64,000 bases of DNA from assembly GCA_013216135.1 (NCBI GenBank), contig JABSOS010000008.1:62001-126000 (forward strand), given 5' to 3'. Of this stretch, positions 53,949-63,968 are shown one piece after another. Numbering within the stretch: the stretch's first letter is position 1; each line of letters opens with the position of its first letter. This DNA comes from Candidatus Caenarcanales bacterium. Lineage in GTDB: Bacteria > Cyanobacteriota > Vampirovibrionia > LMEP-6097. The position numbers were made by a program, and so were the translations under genes. The notes under the pieces are model-generated. The model worked only from the letters and a program-made list of their open reading frames with translations. It made no database searches and was not told the DNA's origin.

Positions 53949-54899
53949 CTAGGAAATAGCTAAGCTAAGTAATTTTTCAGCAGTTAAATCATAGTGATCT
54001 AAAAGCTCTTCAGCTTTCCCTGATTGACCAAATAAATCATTAACACCTAATCTCTTGAATTTAACTTTTTCACTAGCGTTTTCTAAAATCGCACTAGCAA
54101 CTGAATCACCTAAACCACCCCAGATATTATGTTCTTCAGCAGTGATAACTTTTTTAGTTTTATTTGCTGACTTGATAATTGTTTCAGTATCTAGTGGTTT
54201 AATTGAAGCTACATTGATTACTTCAACGCTTTTTCCTTGAGCTTCAGCTTGCTGAGCTGCTTCTAGTGCTCTACTTACCATAACTCCAGTTGCAACAATC
54301 GTTGCGTCAGTTCCCTCTTTAAGAACATTAGCTTTACCGATCTCAAATTTATGACTGTCATCATGGATAATCGGCACAGCTGCTCTTCCTAAACGAACAT
54401 AAACTGGTCCATTATATTCAGCGATAGTTCTGATAACTTGTTCTGTTTCTACGCTATCAGCTGGAACTATAACAGTCATTCCTGGAATAGCTTTCATTAG
54501 TGCTATATCTTCGATGATTTGATGGCTAGCACCATCTTCACCTACTGTAAGTCCAGAGTGAGTCGCACAGATTTTTACATTTGCGTGGTTATGGGCTACA
54601 GAGTTTCTAACCTGCTCCCATGCTCTTCCTGTCGCAAACATCGCAAAGCTACTAGCAAAAGGAATTTTCCCAGCTTTCGCTAAACCTGCTGCTGTAGAGA
54701 TCATATTTGCTTCAGCGATTCCCATGTTAAAGAATCTTTCAGGGAATTCTTTAGCGAAGTGCTTAGTTTGAGTACTTCCTGATAAATCAGCATCAAGTAC
54801 TACTATGTCATTATTTTCTTTACCTAGTTCTAGAAGAGTCTTTCCATAAGCTGCTCTTGTGGCTATTTTTTCTGTAGATGATTCAATCGCTGCACCCAT
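53949..54899 (-). CDS. tkt: Transketolase, C-terminal subunit
   Basis: The pyrimidine-binding and C-terminal domains of a split transketolase (316 aa): DLSGSTQT, MGIAEANMISTAAGLAKAG, ATHSGLTVGEDGASHQ, VRLGRAAVPI and ITAEEHNIWGGLGDSVA. With the N-terminal subunit it transfers two-carbon units in the pentose phosphate pathway using thiamine diphosphate. It starts 2 bases after the N-half stop, as typical for the split type. Relation to DXP synthase is excluded by length and motifs. Confidence 0.93.
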   Translation of the reverse strand: MGAAIESSTEKIATRAAYGKTLLELGKENNDIVVLDADLSGSTQTKHFAKEFPERFFNMGIAEANMISTAAGLAKAGKIPFASSFAMFATGRAWEQVRNSVAHNHANVKICATHSGLTVGEDGASHQIIEDIALMKAIPGMTVIVPADSVETEQVIRTIAEYNGPVYVRLGRAAVPIIHDDSHKFEIGKANVLKEGTDATIVATGVMVSRALEAAQQAEAQGKSVEVINVASIKPLDTETIIKSANKTKKVITAEEHNIWGGLGDSVASAILENASEKVKFKRLGVNDLFGQSGKAEELLDHYDLTAEKLLSLAIS

Positions 54900-54901
54900 A
54901 A

Positions 54902-55738
54902 TTATTTCAACTCCTCTAAAGCTTTTTCTAAATCTTCATCCTTTGGAGCAACTCCATGCCAAGAAACTTGGTCTTCCATGAATGAAACTCCTTTACCTTT
55001 AACGGTATTTGCGATGATTGCAAAAGGTTTATCTGAACTTTCAGCAGCTTTATAAGCTTTTTCTAAGGCTGAATTAATCTCTTCAACACTGTGACCATCT
55101 ATTACTTCAGTATTCCAATTAAAAGCTCTAAGCTTATCCTCTAGAGGGTTTAACGCCATAGTAGTTTCAGTGAAACCATCTAACTGAATTCTATTTCTAT
55201 CGATGAAAACAACTAAGTTGTTTAATTGGAAGTGAGCTGCCGCCATAAAAGCTTCCCAAGACTGTCCTTCTTGAAGCTCACCGTCACTTAAAACTGCAAA
55301 AACTTTACGCTTAGTTTTATCAAGCTTAGCTGCAATGGCAAAGCCATTAGCATTAGAAAGTCCGTGACCAAGTGAACCTGTAGACATCTCTACTCCTGGA
55401 ACTCTTACACAATCAATATGCCCCTGGAATGGAGAACCTAACTTTCTAAAGTTAATAGTATCCTCGATATTAAAGAAGCCAGCTAAACCTAAAGCTGAAT
55501 AAACAGCTGGAGAAGAGTGACCTTTACTTACTACTAAAATATCTCTATCTTCTGCCTTCGGGTCTTTAGGATTGTGCTTTAAGTGATCTCCGAAGTATAG
55601 AGTAGCTAAGATATCTGCTATCGATAATGAACCACCTGGGTGCCCAGATTTTGCAGCGTGTATCATTTTTAATGAATTGATACGAATTTGAAGAGCTTTC
55701 TCTTTTATAGTTTCAAAATTTATGGTTTGACTTGACAT
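54902..55738 (-). CDS. tkt: Transketolase, N-terminal subunit
   Basis: The thiamine-diphosphate-binding half (278 aa) of the split enzyme: HAAKSGHPGGSLSIADIL, LVVSKGHSSPAVYSALGL, GSLGHGLSNANGFAIAAKLD, and the diphosphate/Mg motif LSDGELQEGQSWEA followed by NNLVVFIDRNRIQLDG. Start ATG 55738; TATATA at 55756-55751 predicts a leader of about 6 bases. Operon with the C-half. Confidence 0.93.
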   Translation of the reverse strand: MSSQTINFETIKEKALQIRINSLKMIHAAKSGHPGGSLSIADILATLYFGDHLKHNPKDPKAEDRDILVVSKGHSSPAVYSALGLAGFFNIEDTINFRKLGSPFQGHIDCVRVPGVEMSTGSLGHGLSNANGFAIAAKLDKTKRKVFAVLSDGELQEGQSWEAFMAAAHFQLNNLVVFIDRNRIQLDGFTETTMALNPLEDKLRAFNWNTEVIDGHSVEEINSALEKAYKAAESSDKPFAIIANTVKGKGVSFMEDQVSWHGVAPKDEDLEKALEELK

Positions 55739-55812
55739 GATTACTAAGGCTATATATCACTCCACATTGAGTAATACTGCAATCATATCAAAGTAAGGGC
55801 GAAAAAATAGCT

Positions 55813-56787
55813 TTAATTTAAAAATTCTTTAAGATCTTTAATGTCTTTTGCGTAAAGTTTTAATTTCCTTAGTGCTCTTGCCTCAAATTTTTTGACTTGA
55901 GCCTTTGGGATCTCTAAAATTTCTGCTAATTCTTCATTTTCATAGGTTCTATCAGCAGCAATTCCATACTTTAAGAACAAAATGTTTTGTTCGATTTCTG
56001 TTAACTCTTCAATAATAGTTCTTAGCTCACCTCTAAGTAGCGTGGAATTAGTATGTTCATCTGGTGATTTAAACGCATTGTTACTTGCAATGAAGTCTGA
56101 AATATCAACTCCCTCTTCACCTTTCAATTTCGTCGACATAGAAACAGTTTTAATCTGTAGATTTTCAACTTCTTCAAGTTTTTCCATGCTGATGTCTAAT
56201 TCTTTAGCGATTTCTTCTGGCTTAGCGTCTCTATTAAGGACTTGACGTAGTTCTAACTTAACTTTGTTAAGCTTACTTGCCATTTCTATCATGTGAACTG
56301 GAATTCTAATAGTTCTAGATTTATCAGCGATAGATCTACTGATAGCTTGACGAATCCACCATGTAGCAAAAGTACTGAATCTATAACCTTTTCTGAAATC
56401 AAACTTAGCAGCAGCTTTCATCAAACCTAGGTTACCTTCTTGGATAAGGTCTAATAGCTGGTTTGAGTTTCTAGCATAACGTTTAGCGATACTTACTACT
56501 AATCTTAAGTTCGCCTGAACTAAAGCTCTTTGAGCTCTATCTGAAACTTCTTCATCTTCAGAACGAATATCACGAGCAATTTCGATTTCTCTTTCTGCGT
56601 TAATTGTGGGGATTTTCCCGATTTCTTTTAAATATAAATAGACACTATCATTTATCAGAGCTGCTTTCTCGCTTTTGCTCTGCTTCATCAAGTCAGCGTT
56701 ATCAGTATCGAGGTCCTTTTGGAACTCTTTTACCTCATTGATGTCTGACTCACTTGGGCCAACTAATAGATCTTCTTCTCGTGCCAT
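55813..56787 (-). CDS. rpoD: RNA polymerase sigma-70 factor (RpoD/SigA type)
   Basis: A 324 aa sigma factor: region 1.2 ([19 protein letters not shown]), region 2 ([51 protein letters not shown]), region 3 ([17 protein letters not shown]) and region 4 ([35 protein letters not shown]). It is primary-type by length and motifs and probably directs the TGn-TATAAT promoters seen here. Region 4 is less close to the RpoD norm, so a group 2 factor is possible. The region 4.2 helix is [17 protein letters not shown]. Confidence 0.9.
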   Translation of the reverse strand: MAREEDLLVGPSESDINEVKEFQKDLDTDNADLMKQSKSEKAALINDSVYLYLKEIGKIPTINAEREIEIARDIRSEDEEVSDRAQRALVQANLRLVVSIAKRYARNSNQLLDLIQEGNLGLMKAAAKFDFRKGYRFSTFATWWIRQAISRSIADKSRTIRIPVHMIEMASKLNKVKLELRQVLNRDAKPEEIAKELDISMEKLEEVENLQIKTVSMSTKLKGEEGVDISDFIASNNAFKSPDEHTNSTLLRGELRTIIEELTEIEQNILFLKYGIAADRTYENEELAEILEIPKAQVKKFEARALRKLKLYAKDIKDLKEFLN

Positions 56788-56851
56788 TGAAGATGTGTGT
56801 TTTTTACCCTACTATGATCCTTTACCCTTTTTTTTCTGATCTCAAACCAGA

Positions 56852-58009
56852 TTACTTCAGTTCTTTAAGGATCTCTAGGAACTTAGCGATCTCTTCTTCA
56901 GAATTCATCCAAGAAAGGGATAGTCTGATAGATTTTTTCGCTGTTTCTTCAGGGATTTTACAGGCTCTCAGCACATATGAGCTTTCAATAATAGCTGTAT
57001 TAGCTTTATTTGAGCTACAAGCTGAGCCGGAGCTTACAAAAACTCCCTTTAAATCTAATTGTAGTACAAGTTGCTCACTTGTAAACTTTAGATTCGTTAA
57101 AGCAAAGTTTAAATTTGAGCATAAGCGCTGATTTAAGTTTTTAGGTCCATTAAGTTCAAAGCCATTTATTTTTTTTAGAGACTTTAAGAGTTTATCTCTT
57201 AGTTCTTTAGTTTTTTGGACTTTTTTCTTATCAGAAGACAGTTCTAGTGCTTTTATAAAGCCTAAAATCCCCGGTAAATTTTCAGTTCCTGATCGGAAGT
57301 CATTTTCCTGGGAGCCGCCGATGATTAAAGCTTTATCTTTTAGATGCTTTTCAGCGCTCTTAGCCATATATAAAAATCCAACTCCTTTAGGACCATGGAG
57401 TTTATGGGCAGAAGCTGAAATGAAGTCTAAGTTGAATTTTTTAACGTTGATTGGGACTTTAGTTAGACTCTGAACACAGTCACTATGAAATATAGCCCCG
57501 TGTTTTTTACAGATTTTTCCTATTCCTTCTATATCCTGTATGGTTCCGATCTCGCTATTTGCATGCATTATCGAGACTAAAATTTTTTTATCAGCATTCT
57601 CTTTAAGATGTTTATCTAACTCTTGGACGCAAATAAAGCCTTCTTTATCTAATTCCAGCCAAATTATTTCTTTTCCCGAAGCTTTAGCAGGCTCGATTAC
57701 ACTTGCATGTTCGCTTGGGCTGGTGATTATTAGATCATAGTCACATAATTTAAAGACTGTGTTGTTAGCTTCAGTCGCGCCGCTTAGGAATTTGATTTCA
57801 TCAGGCTTAGCGTTTATCTCATTTGCAAGTCTTTCTCTTGCTTTAGTAAGTAATTTCTTAGATTTTCTACCAGCACTATGCAGGCTGCTGGGGTTAGCAT
57901 AGTTTTCTTTCAGGCTTTCATGCATAGACTCGATTACATCTTCAGCAAGTGGGGTGGTAGCAGAGTTGTCGAAATAGATATTTACTTTTTCTTTTGCGCT
58001 AAGCATCAA
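56852..58009 (-). CDS. iscS: Cysteine desulfurase (NifS/IscS family)
   Basis: PLP enzyme that mobilises sulfur from cysteine for FeS clusters and thiolation. 385 aa: NIYFDNSATTPL at the N-terminus, GATEANNT, HSDCVQSLTKV, PLP lysine in SASAHKLHGPKGVGFLY, RSGTENLPGILGF, and the reactive Cys loop SSGSACSSNKANTA. It matches the NifS/IscS group rather than SufS. No isc or suf partner is adjacent. It is plausible as the FeS supplier for the photolyase. Confidence 0.93.
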   Translation of the reverse strand: MMLSAKEKVNIYFDNSATTPLAEDVIESMHESLKENYANPSSLHSAGRKSKKLLTKARERLANEINAKPDEIKFLSGATEANNTVFKLCDYDLIITSPSEHASVIEPAKASGKEIIWLELDKEGFICVQELDKHLKENADKKILVSIMHANSEIGTIQDIEGIGKICKKHGAIFHSDCVQSLTKVPINVKKFNLDFISASAHKLHGPKGVGFLYMAKSAEKHLKDKALIIGGSQENDFRSGTENLPGILGFIKALELSSDKKKVQKTKELRDKLLKSLKKINGFELNGPKNLNQRLCSNLNFALTNLKFTSEQLVLQLDLKGVFVSSGSACSSNKANTAIIESSYVLRACKIPEETAKKSIRLSLSWMNSEEEIAKFLEILKELK

Positions 58010-58170
58010 ATATTTATATTAGCTTATTCGTAGTTTTCTTCAATTTTTGAAAAAATTCAAAAAAATCAAAATTTCCTGTATTCCTTAACCAGAGCTTAAT
58101 CTCCAAATGTTTTACTAAGAACGTGAGATCAGGATCAAGTTTCAAAAAAGATCCTACTGGAGAATAAAAA

Positions 58171-58452
58171 ATGAGCAGAGTAGACAGTATAGGAATTAAC
58201 GAAGAGATTGTAAAGGGTGTAATAGACCCGATGAAAGCAGAAAGAGAGGGTGTTATTGATCCATATGAAGATGGATTGGATGCCATGAATGAAGATGATA
58301 CTATGACTGGACTTACAGCTGAAGAAATCCAATTGGATCCAGCTGCAGCAAGACAAAAGATTAACGGAATGATGCAACAAGTTGCACAAGGCTATGGACC
58401 ACAATTAAATGGTGAAAGTGCCTATAAAGAAGCTAGAGGTGTAATAACTTAA
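58171..58452 (+). CDS. Small orphan protein, 93 aa
   Basis: ATG 58171 follows GGAGAATAAAAA. The product (MSRVDSIGINEEIVKGVIDP) is acidic, Met/Gln-rich and helical (ARQKINGMMQQVAQGYGPQ), with two VIDP repeats (VIDPMKAEREG; VIDPYEDGLD). No signal or known family. It ends directly at the convergent deaminase gene. Function unknown. Confidence 0.65.
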   Translation: MSRVDSIGINEEIVKGVIDPMKAEREGVIDPYEDGLDAMNEDDTMTGLTAEEIQLDPAAARQKINGMMQQVAQGYGPQLNGESAYKEARGVIT

Positions 58453-59553
58453 TTAGCTAATTTGAGATTTTACTCTAAACATCGATCTGAAACCACACGC
58501 AAGAAGACTTTCAACGTTTGCTCCACTTAGGTTGAAAGTCTCTTGCATTTTATATATTTCCTCACTGACAGTAGTATTAGAGACAGTAGTGTTATCAGTA
58601 CAAGGACTTAAAAGTAAACCAGCATCTAACATTTTTTTGAAACTATGATTCTCAGGTTTCATTTCTAATTCAGGAAGAGTTTGTAGGTTGCTTGTTAAAC
58701 ACACTTCGATACAGATTTTATTATCGATCATTTTTTGAATAAGCTCAGCTTTTTTCTCTTCTGGATAAGGGTAGTTAGGGTTAAATAAATTTACACCGTG
58801 ACCGATTCTTTTAGCATTAGCAACTTCAATTGCTTCAACTATACTTTCAGGACCAGCAGCTTCACCTGCGTGAATAGTTTTAGTAAGACCTAGTTTATTA
58901 GTTAAGTCAAAGGCTTCTTTATGAAGTGACACTGGGAAACCGTTTTCAGGTCCAGCTAAATCTATATTATGAATTGGTAAATCTGTTTTTTCTCTTATGG
59001 AGAGTAACTCTTCGATATAGCTTTTACTATCAGCTGGAGACCAGTGTCTCATAATACAAAGAATATGGGTGTATGAAAACTCTTTATCTGCCCATGGATA
59101 CTGATCTAAGTTGTTTTTAATTTCATCACTAGATCTAATAGTTTCATTAATCTCTTTACTTGCCTTGCTTAAACCTTTTTCAATAGCAGTAATAATGTTT
59201 TGATTATTATATAAATTCTTTTCATTAAGCATTAAAGAAGGGCAATACCTAGGTTCAATTCTATAAACTCCGTCATTGAAAGCGTCATAAGCAAATTCAT
59301 AAGCTGCTTGCTCAAGATTTTCTAGGTCCATTAGGGCTGCACAGGTGTATCCAAAGCATTCTAGATATTCAGGAAGATCTTTATATTGATCTTTAAAAAC
59401 TAATTCTTTTAAGCCTTCAACCGTATATGAGGGTAATTCGATTTTTAATTTTCTGGCAAATTCGATGAGACTACTTAGGCGGATAGATCCATCTAAGTGA
59501 ACATGTAAATCAGTTTTCGGGAGTTTTTTAATTTCTTCTAATGTATAAGCCAT
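58453..59553 (-). CDS. add: Adenosine deaminase-family amidohydrolase
   Basis: A zinc-dependent purine nucleoside deaminase of 366 aa: DLHVHLDGSIRL (zinc His pair), THAGE-like KTIHAGEAAGPESI, AKRIGHGVNL, and EVCLTSNLQT. The final motif reads SPCTDNTTVS where the classic enzyme has TDDP, so the second active-site Asp is Asn. Adenosine, or another nucleoside such as N6-methyladenine, may be the substrate. A TAATAT box at 59565-59560 predicts +1 at 59553, the A of ATG (leaderless). Confidence 0.87.
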   Translation of the reverse strand: MAYTLEEIKKLPKTDLHVHLDGSIRLSSLIEFARKLKIELPSYTVEGLKELVFKDQYKDLPEYLECFGYTCAALMDLENLEQAAYEFAYDAFNDGVYRIEPRYCPSLMLNEKNLYNNQNIITAIEKGLSKASKEINETIRSSDEIKNNLDQYPWADKEFSYTHILCIMRHWSPADSKSYIEELLSIREKTDLPIHNIDLAGPENGFPVSLHKEAFDLTNKLGLTKTIHAGEAAGPESIVEAIEVANAKRIGHGVNLFNPNYPYPEEKKAELIQKMIDNKICIEVCLTSNLQTLPELEMKPENHSFKKMLDAGLLLSPCTDNTTVSNTTVSEEIYKMQETFNLSGANVESLLACGFRSMFRVKSQIS

Positions 59554-59614
59554 AGCTTAATATTATCGCAGAGTTTAACTGAAAATTAAGTAATATAAGT
59601 TATATCTTTATTTA

Positions 59615-60160
59615 ATGACTGCTGGCGGTGCTAATTTTGATAATATTAGCTACAACAATGAGTTAATTCGTCTAGGATTAGTTCAAAAAGAACCTGTTGA
59701 CGAAAATGATGATGGCATAGATGATAATGATCCATCAAATATTATTGATATAAATAAGCACCCTTCAGTAAAGTATGCGAAGGCAAGACAAGAGAGATTA
59801 GAGCAAGCTGTGTTTCAACCAAAAAAACAGTTTGCTGAAGACCTTGCAAATAAATTAGGGGTTAGCATAGATGAGCCGACACCTAAAAATGTTGCGTCTA
59901 TAATAAGTGAACTTCAGTTTTTAGCAAGTCAAATCTCGGATGAAGAAAAAGAATCACTTTATGGAATGCAGGCACCTGGAGGAGATCCAGATAATTTAGA
60001 AGTTGAAGTTTCTAATACTTCTGAAATTGGATCTTTGAATGTAGTACTTTCTAGTGAATATTCTTTTTTAGGTGAAGGATCAGGACTTTTAGATGAAGAT
60101 GATAAGCGCGAATCTAGAAGAAATAACAGTGGATCTTCTTTCGATTTAGGATCAGCTTAA
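59615..60160 (+). CDS. Orphan protein, 181 aa, acidic
   Basis: A hydrophilic protein with acidic Asp/Asn stretches (DENDDGIDDNDPSNIIDINK) near residue 30 and a Ser/Glu-rich C-terminus (SSFDLGSA). One central helix (RQERLEQAVFQPKKQFAEDL). No signal or known family. TATATC at 59601-59606 suggests a 2-base leader. It ends 16 bases before tRNA-Leu. Confidence 0.65.
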   Translation: MTAGGANFDNISYNNELIRLGLVQKEPVDENDDGIDDNDPSNIIDINKHPSVKYAKARQERLEQAVFQPKKQFAEDLANKLGVSIDEPTPKNVASIISELQFLASQISDEEKESLYGMQAPGGDPDNLEVEVSNTSEIGSLNVVLSSEYSFLGEGSGLLDEDDKRESRRNNSGSSFDLGSA

Positions 60161-60175
60161 GGATTTGTTGAAAAA

Positions 60176-60261
60176 TGGTGTCTAAGATGAGACTTGAACT
60201 CATACGACCAAAAGGTCACTACCCCCTCAAGATAGCGCGTCTACCATTCCGCCACTTAGAC
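60176..60261 (-). tRNA. tRNA-Leu (GAG anticodon)
   Basis: On the minus strand: acceptor GTCTAAG with CTTAGAC, anticodon arm CTATC-TTGAGGG-GGTAG reading GAG, long variable arm, T arm with TTCAAGT, discriminator A and encoded CCA. TGCTAGAAT 12-20 bases upstream is its extended -10. Confidence 0.96.
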
Positions 60262-60272
60262 TGGTGGATGTA

Positions 60273-60295
60273 ATTCTAGCAAATTTTGCTATTAT
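60273..60295. promoter_or_regulatory. Divergent promoters of tRNA-Leu and the lipoprotein gene
   Basis: Minus: TAGAAT at 60278-60273 (with TGC before it), +1 about 60266, five bases before the tRNA. Plus: TATTAT at 60290-60295 with TGC before it, +1 close to ATG 60300. Confidence 0.5.
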
Positions 60296-60299
60296 CGAA

Positions 60300-61493
60300 A
60301 TGGTGTCTAAAAATTTAAAATTAAATTTAATTTTTGTTTTAACAGTTTTTTGTTCTTTGTTTTTAGTTTCTTGTGGAAAAAAAGAGCAGGGTTTAAGACC
60401 TGATGAAAAGAGCATCGATGCTCAGATCGAAGAGATTATAGAAAGTGAAAAAGAGCTTAGTGATATTGAGATAAATGAGTATTTTAATACTCTTGCCAAA
60501 AACTTTAGAGAAATTTACTTAACTGATTCTCATAACACTTTAAGACATAAAAGAGATATTTTAGAGGTTTTGTTTCACCTTCGAAATAATAAATTGCAGT
60601 ATTTTAGCTATAAAGATAAAGAAAAAGCAGGTGATGTAGCTTTAGATATTTTAAAAAAATCAATTCGTAAAATTCGTTTTATGAAAAAAAATGAATTTGA
60701 TTTTTCGCATATGTATCAGGTCAATTACTATGCTGATGCTTCAGTTTTCTTAGATAAAAGTTATTTGAAAGATTATTCGAAGAAGCTTTTCTCCAAAGTT
60801 TTAAACCAAATCTCAAACCCTGAAGGATTTTTCCTATATAAACAAGATGATTCTTCTTATCCAGATATGGATGACAATTCTTATGCTTTAGCTACCATAC
60901 TTAAGCTTTACAGAGTAACTTTAGATATTCGTTATTTAGAGAAAGCTTCTAGGCTGGCTGAACAGATTATAGATAAATTAGGTGGTGATCAAGTTAATTT
61001 AGATTTAGTAAATTCTTTACTTTATCTCTATAACTTTACTAATGACAGTTACTGGCTAGATACTTCAAGAGCACTTGCAGATTTGATTTTAGATGATGAA
61101 GAAGATGTTTACTTTAATGTTCAAGCAGCTAGATATATGAATTTTTTGTATTACTTCTTAGATGAACCTAAGTATAGAACCTTTGCTGAAGAGGTTTTTG
61201 AAAGAGCGATTAAAGATGATATTAAGTATGAATCTTACCAGGATTATAATATCCTTCTCTTGAAAAGAGAGCTTGAGCGTGAGCCGATTTACCTAAAACT
61301 ATTAGCAAGAGATCTAAGGTCTAAGCACGCTAAGCAGTTACTGGAAGAGTTTTTAGAATATAAGACTAACTTTTACTTGCTGAATCTTAAAGGTAATGAG
61401 TCAGAAGTAAAAGCTAAAGTCTGTATTAATAAGCAATGTAGTCAATATTTTACTGATGACGATGACTTAGAAGAATACTTATCCAGCATTTAA
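60300..61493 (+). CDS. Lipoprotein, 397 aa, helical repeat type
   Basis: From ATG 60300 it starts with a lipoprotein signal (NLIFVLTVFCSLFLVSC), lipobox LVSC with Cys25. The mature part is almost wholly helical with repeated Leu/Tyr/Lys pairs (LLYLYNFTNDSYWLDTSRAL; ARYMNFLYYFLDEPKYRTF), like TPR/alpha-toroid glycosidase folds such as six-hairpin barrels. No catalytic residues are recognised. GTG 60264 is an upstream alternative. It overlaps recG by 15 bases (convergent). An outer membrane anchor facing the periplasm is likely. Confidence 0.8.
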   Translation: MVSKNLKLNLIFVLTVFCSLFLVSCGKKEQGLRPDEKSIDAQIEEIIESEKELSDIEINEYFNTLAKNFREIYLTDSHNTLRHKRDILEVLFHLRNNKLQYFSYKDKEKAGDVALDILKKSIRKIRFMKKNEFDFSHMYQVNYYADASVFLDKSYLKDYSKKLFSKVLNQISNPEGFFLYKQDDSSYPDMDDNSYALATILKLYRVTLDIRYLEKASRLAEQIIDKLGGDQVNLDLVNSLLYLYNFTNDSYWLDTSRALADLILDDEEDVYFNVQAARYMNFLYYFLDEPKYRTFAEEVFERAIKDDIKYESYQDYNILLLKRELEREPIYLKLLARDLRSKHAKQLLEEFLEYKTNFYLLNLKGNESEVKAKVCINKQCSQYFTDDDDLEEYLSSI

Positions 61494-63968
61494 ATTTACT
61501 GAACGTTGGAATTCTTTTATAGCTTTATGTAATTCAGGAGCTGATTCTTCAAGGTTATCGTGTTCTTCGATGAAATTTTCAGCAGCTTTTCTTGCTTTGA
61601 TTAAAAGTTCTTCTTGGTCAATTAATGAATTTAAAAAGCTATCAGAGATTCCAGACTGTTTTACTCCTAGGAAATCCCCTGCGCCACGAATCTTAAGATC
61701 ATTCTGAGCAACAATAAAACCATTATTACTTTTAACTAAAATATCTAACCTTTGGTTGCTTTCTGGATTTTTAGAATTGCTGGAAAGTAAGCAGTAAGAT
61801 TGTTTATCGCTTCTGCCGACACGACCACGAAGCTGATGCAGCTGAGCTAAGCCAAAGCGTTGGCAGGATTCAATTAAGATTACCGTAGCGTCAGGGACAT
61901 CGATCCCAACTTCAATAACTGTAGTTGCTACTAGGATTTGGATTTCCTTTCTGTAGAAAGCTTGCATGGTAGCTTCCTTTTCTTCGTCATTTAATTTTCC
62001 ATGGATTAATCCCATCGTATATTTTTTGAAGGCTCCTTTCTGGAGCTTCTCGAATTCTACAGAAGCTGCTTCAGCAGCAAGTGTTTCAGATTCATCTATG
62101 AGTGGGAAAACTATGTAAGCTTGGTTTTCTTTGTCTAATTCTGATTTGATAAGTTTATGAGCTTCTGATTTTTTCTTAACGATGGAAGTCTTTATTGGTA
62201 AACGATTTGCTGGTAATTGGTCGATCTCAGATAAATCTAAATCGCCATGCATAGCAAGAGCAAGTGTTCTTGGGATTGGAGTTGCAGTCATAAATAATTT
62301 TTCGACTAAAACCGTGTTGCCTGATTTGTTTTTAGCTTTAAGAGCAAGTTGTTCTCTTTGTTTAACTCCGAAGCGGTGTTGCTCATCGATAATAACTAAG
62401 CCTAAGTTTTTATATTCGACTTTTTCTTGGATAAGAGCGTGGGTTCCTACGATAAGATTTTTAGAGCCATTGGCTATGCCTTCAAGTGCTTCTCTTCTTT
62501 CTTTAGCACCTTGTTTTCCTATTAATAAAACAGGATTTATCTCTAAGCTTGCTCCCATTTTGTTTACCCAATCAAGCATCTTTTTATGGTGTTGCTTAGC
62601 GAGTATCTCTGTTGGCACCATTACACCTACTTGATAACCATCGTTCAAGGCTACTAGAGCTGAAAGAAAAGCTACTACAGTTTTACCTGCACCTACATCT
62701 CCTTGAAGAAGACGGTGCATAGGTTCTTCGCTAACCATGTCTAGGAGTATCTCTTCATAGAAAACTCTTTCTTGAGCTTCAGTTAAACTAAAAGGTAAAG
62801 AATCAATGAATTTATCTACAAGCCCACCATCAAAGCAGTTAAACTGGATACCTTTGGAGTCTTTTTTGACTCTTTTCCTAACCAGCATGAATTGAACTTG
62901 CATTAAAAAGAAGTCATTGAAACTTAATCTTTCAGCTGCTTTGGTGATATCAAGTTCCTCTTGGGGGCGGTGAACTTTATCGATAGCGTCTTGATAACTT
63001 ACAAGTTCATACTTATCAATGATTTCTTGTGGGATGAATTCTTTAACTGAAGGTAAGTAAATATCTAAGGTTTGCTTAATTACTTTTTTAAGCTGCACCA
63101 TGGAAAGCCCTTCAGTTAAAGGGTAAATTGGGATAGTGCGGTCTTGGTTAGGGTTCGCTTCTTCACTCAATTCATCCCCAACTACTTCTATAGCAGGATT
63201 TCCTAAAGTGAGCCTCTTGGAGAATTTATCTATCTTTACTTTCCCGAAGCAAAGTACTTTACTTCCTTCTGGGTATAAGGATTTGAATTGTTTTAAATAA
63301 AAGTGACTGGAGTTACCCTGGAAGTATTTAGTGATTTTTAATTTACCTGAGATATCTTTGATATCGACATTTAAAATGACTAGATCTTTTTTAGGACTTT
63401 TATAGGCTCCAATTTTATGAATGGTGCCGAAGATAGTCGCATTATCATCAGGCATTAAATCGCTAATTAGAGATTTGCTTTGATAGCTAATAAAATCTCT
63501 AGGATTATATTTAAGTAGTTGTTCACAGGTCTCAATCCCGATTTTATTTAATTTTTCAGCGAGCTTCGGTCCTACACCTTTTACGAACTGTACAGGGATT
63601 TTACGGAGTTCAGCATCAGCTATTTTTATTTCTGCTTGCTGAGCTTCATTTCTCTTATCTTTTGGACGATTTATTTCACCATCTGAATAAAACTCTTCTA
63701 GGTCAAAAATAACTTCACCTATGTGCCTAATGGTTAAAATTCTGGTGGAAAGGTCTTGGAAAGGGTAACGTGAGATTAGCGCCATGATTTTTGACCAGTT
63801 ATCACTGTGTTTGAAAATCCCGAGGGCTTCATGGCATTGTTTTTTTATAAAACTAGTGAAATCACCAGACTTGCCAACTATATTTATATAGTTATGCTCC
63901 ACTTCAAAGCGGATACCAGCTTTAAGCTTATCGATTATTTCAAGTCCTAGTTGTTTTTCTTTTAGCAA
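61479..63968 (-). CDS. recG: ATP-dependent DNA helicase RecG
   Basis: Branch-migration helicase that reverses stalled forks. 829 aa: N-terminal extension (about 1-130), wedge/OB domain (VKGVGPKLAEKLNKIGIETC; TIFGTIHKIGAY), SF2 core with LLQGDVGAGKTVVAFL, VIIDEQHRFGVKQREQL (DEQH box), MTATPIPRTLALAMHGDLD, and the TRG-like end LHQLRGRVGRSDKQSYCLL. The start is TTG 63968; a stop lies just upstream in frame, so the coding region cannot extend beyond it. It ends overlapping the lipoprotein gene. Confidence 0.95.
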   Translation of the reverse strand: MLKEKQLGLEIIDKLKAGIRFEVEHNYINIVGKSGDFTSFIKKQCHEALGIFKHSDNWSKIMALISRYPFQDLSTRILTIRHIGEVIFDLEEFYSDGEINRPKDKRNEAQQAEIKIADAELRKIPVQFVKGVGPKLAEKLNKIGIETCEQLLKYNPRDFISYQSKSLISDLMPDDNATIFGTIHKIGAYKSPKKDLVILNVDIKDISGKLKITKYFQGNSSHFYLKQFKSLYPEGSKVLCFGKVKIDKFSKRLTLGNPAIEVVGDELSEEANPNQDRTIPIYPLTEGLSMVQLKKVIKQTLDIYLPSVKEFIPQEIIDKYELVSYQDAIDKVHRPQEELDITKAAERLSFNDFFLMQVQFMLVRKRVKKDSKGIQFNCFDGGLVDKFIDSLPFSLTEAQERVFYEEILLDMVSEEPMHRLLQGDVGAGKTVVAFLSALVALNDGYQVGVMVPTEILAKQHHKKMLDWVNKMGASLEINPVLLIGKQGAKERREALEGIANGSKNLIVGTHALIQEKVEYKNLGLVIIDEQHRFGVKQREQLALKAKNKSGNTVLVEKLFMTATPIPRTLALAMHGDLDLSEIDQLPANRLPIKTSIVKKKSEAHKLIKSELDKENQAYIVFPLIDESETLAAEAASVEFEKLQKGAFKKYTMGLIHGKLNDEEKEATMQAFYRKEIQILVATTVIEVGIDVPDATVILIESCQRFGLAQLHQLRGRVGRSDKQSYCLLSSNSKNPESNQRLDILVKSNNGFIVAQNDLKIRGAGDFLGVKQSGISDSFLNSLIDQEELLIKARKAAENFIEEHDNLEESAPELHKAIKEFQRSVNLNAG

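Noticed and set aside
58014-58404. Two minus-strand frames near 58.0-58.4 kb
   Set aside because: They are antisense to the 93 aa plus-strand gene, which has a ribosome site and a normal orphan composition.
62182-62634. 150 aa plus-strand frame inside recG
   Set aside because: It lies antisense to conserved helicase motifs.
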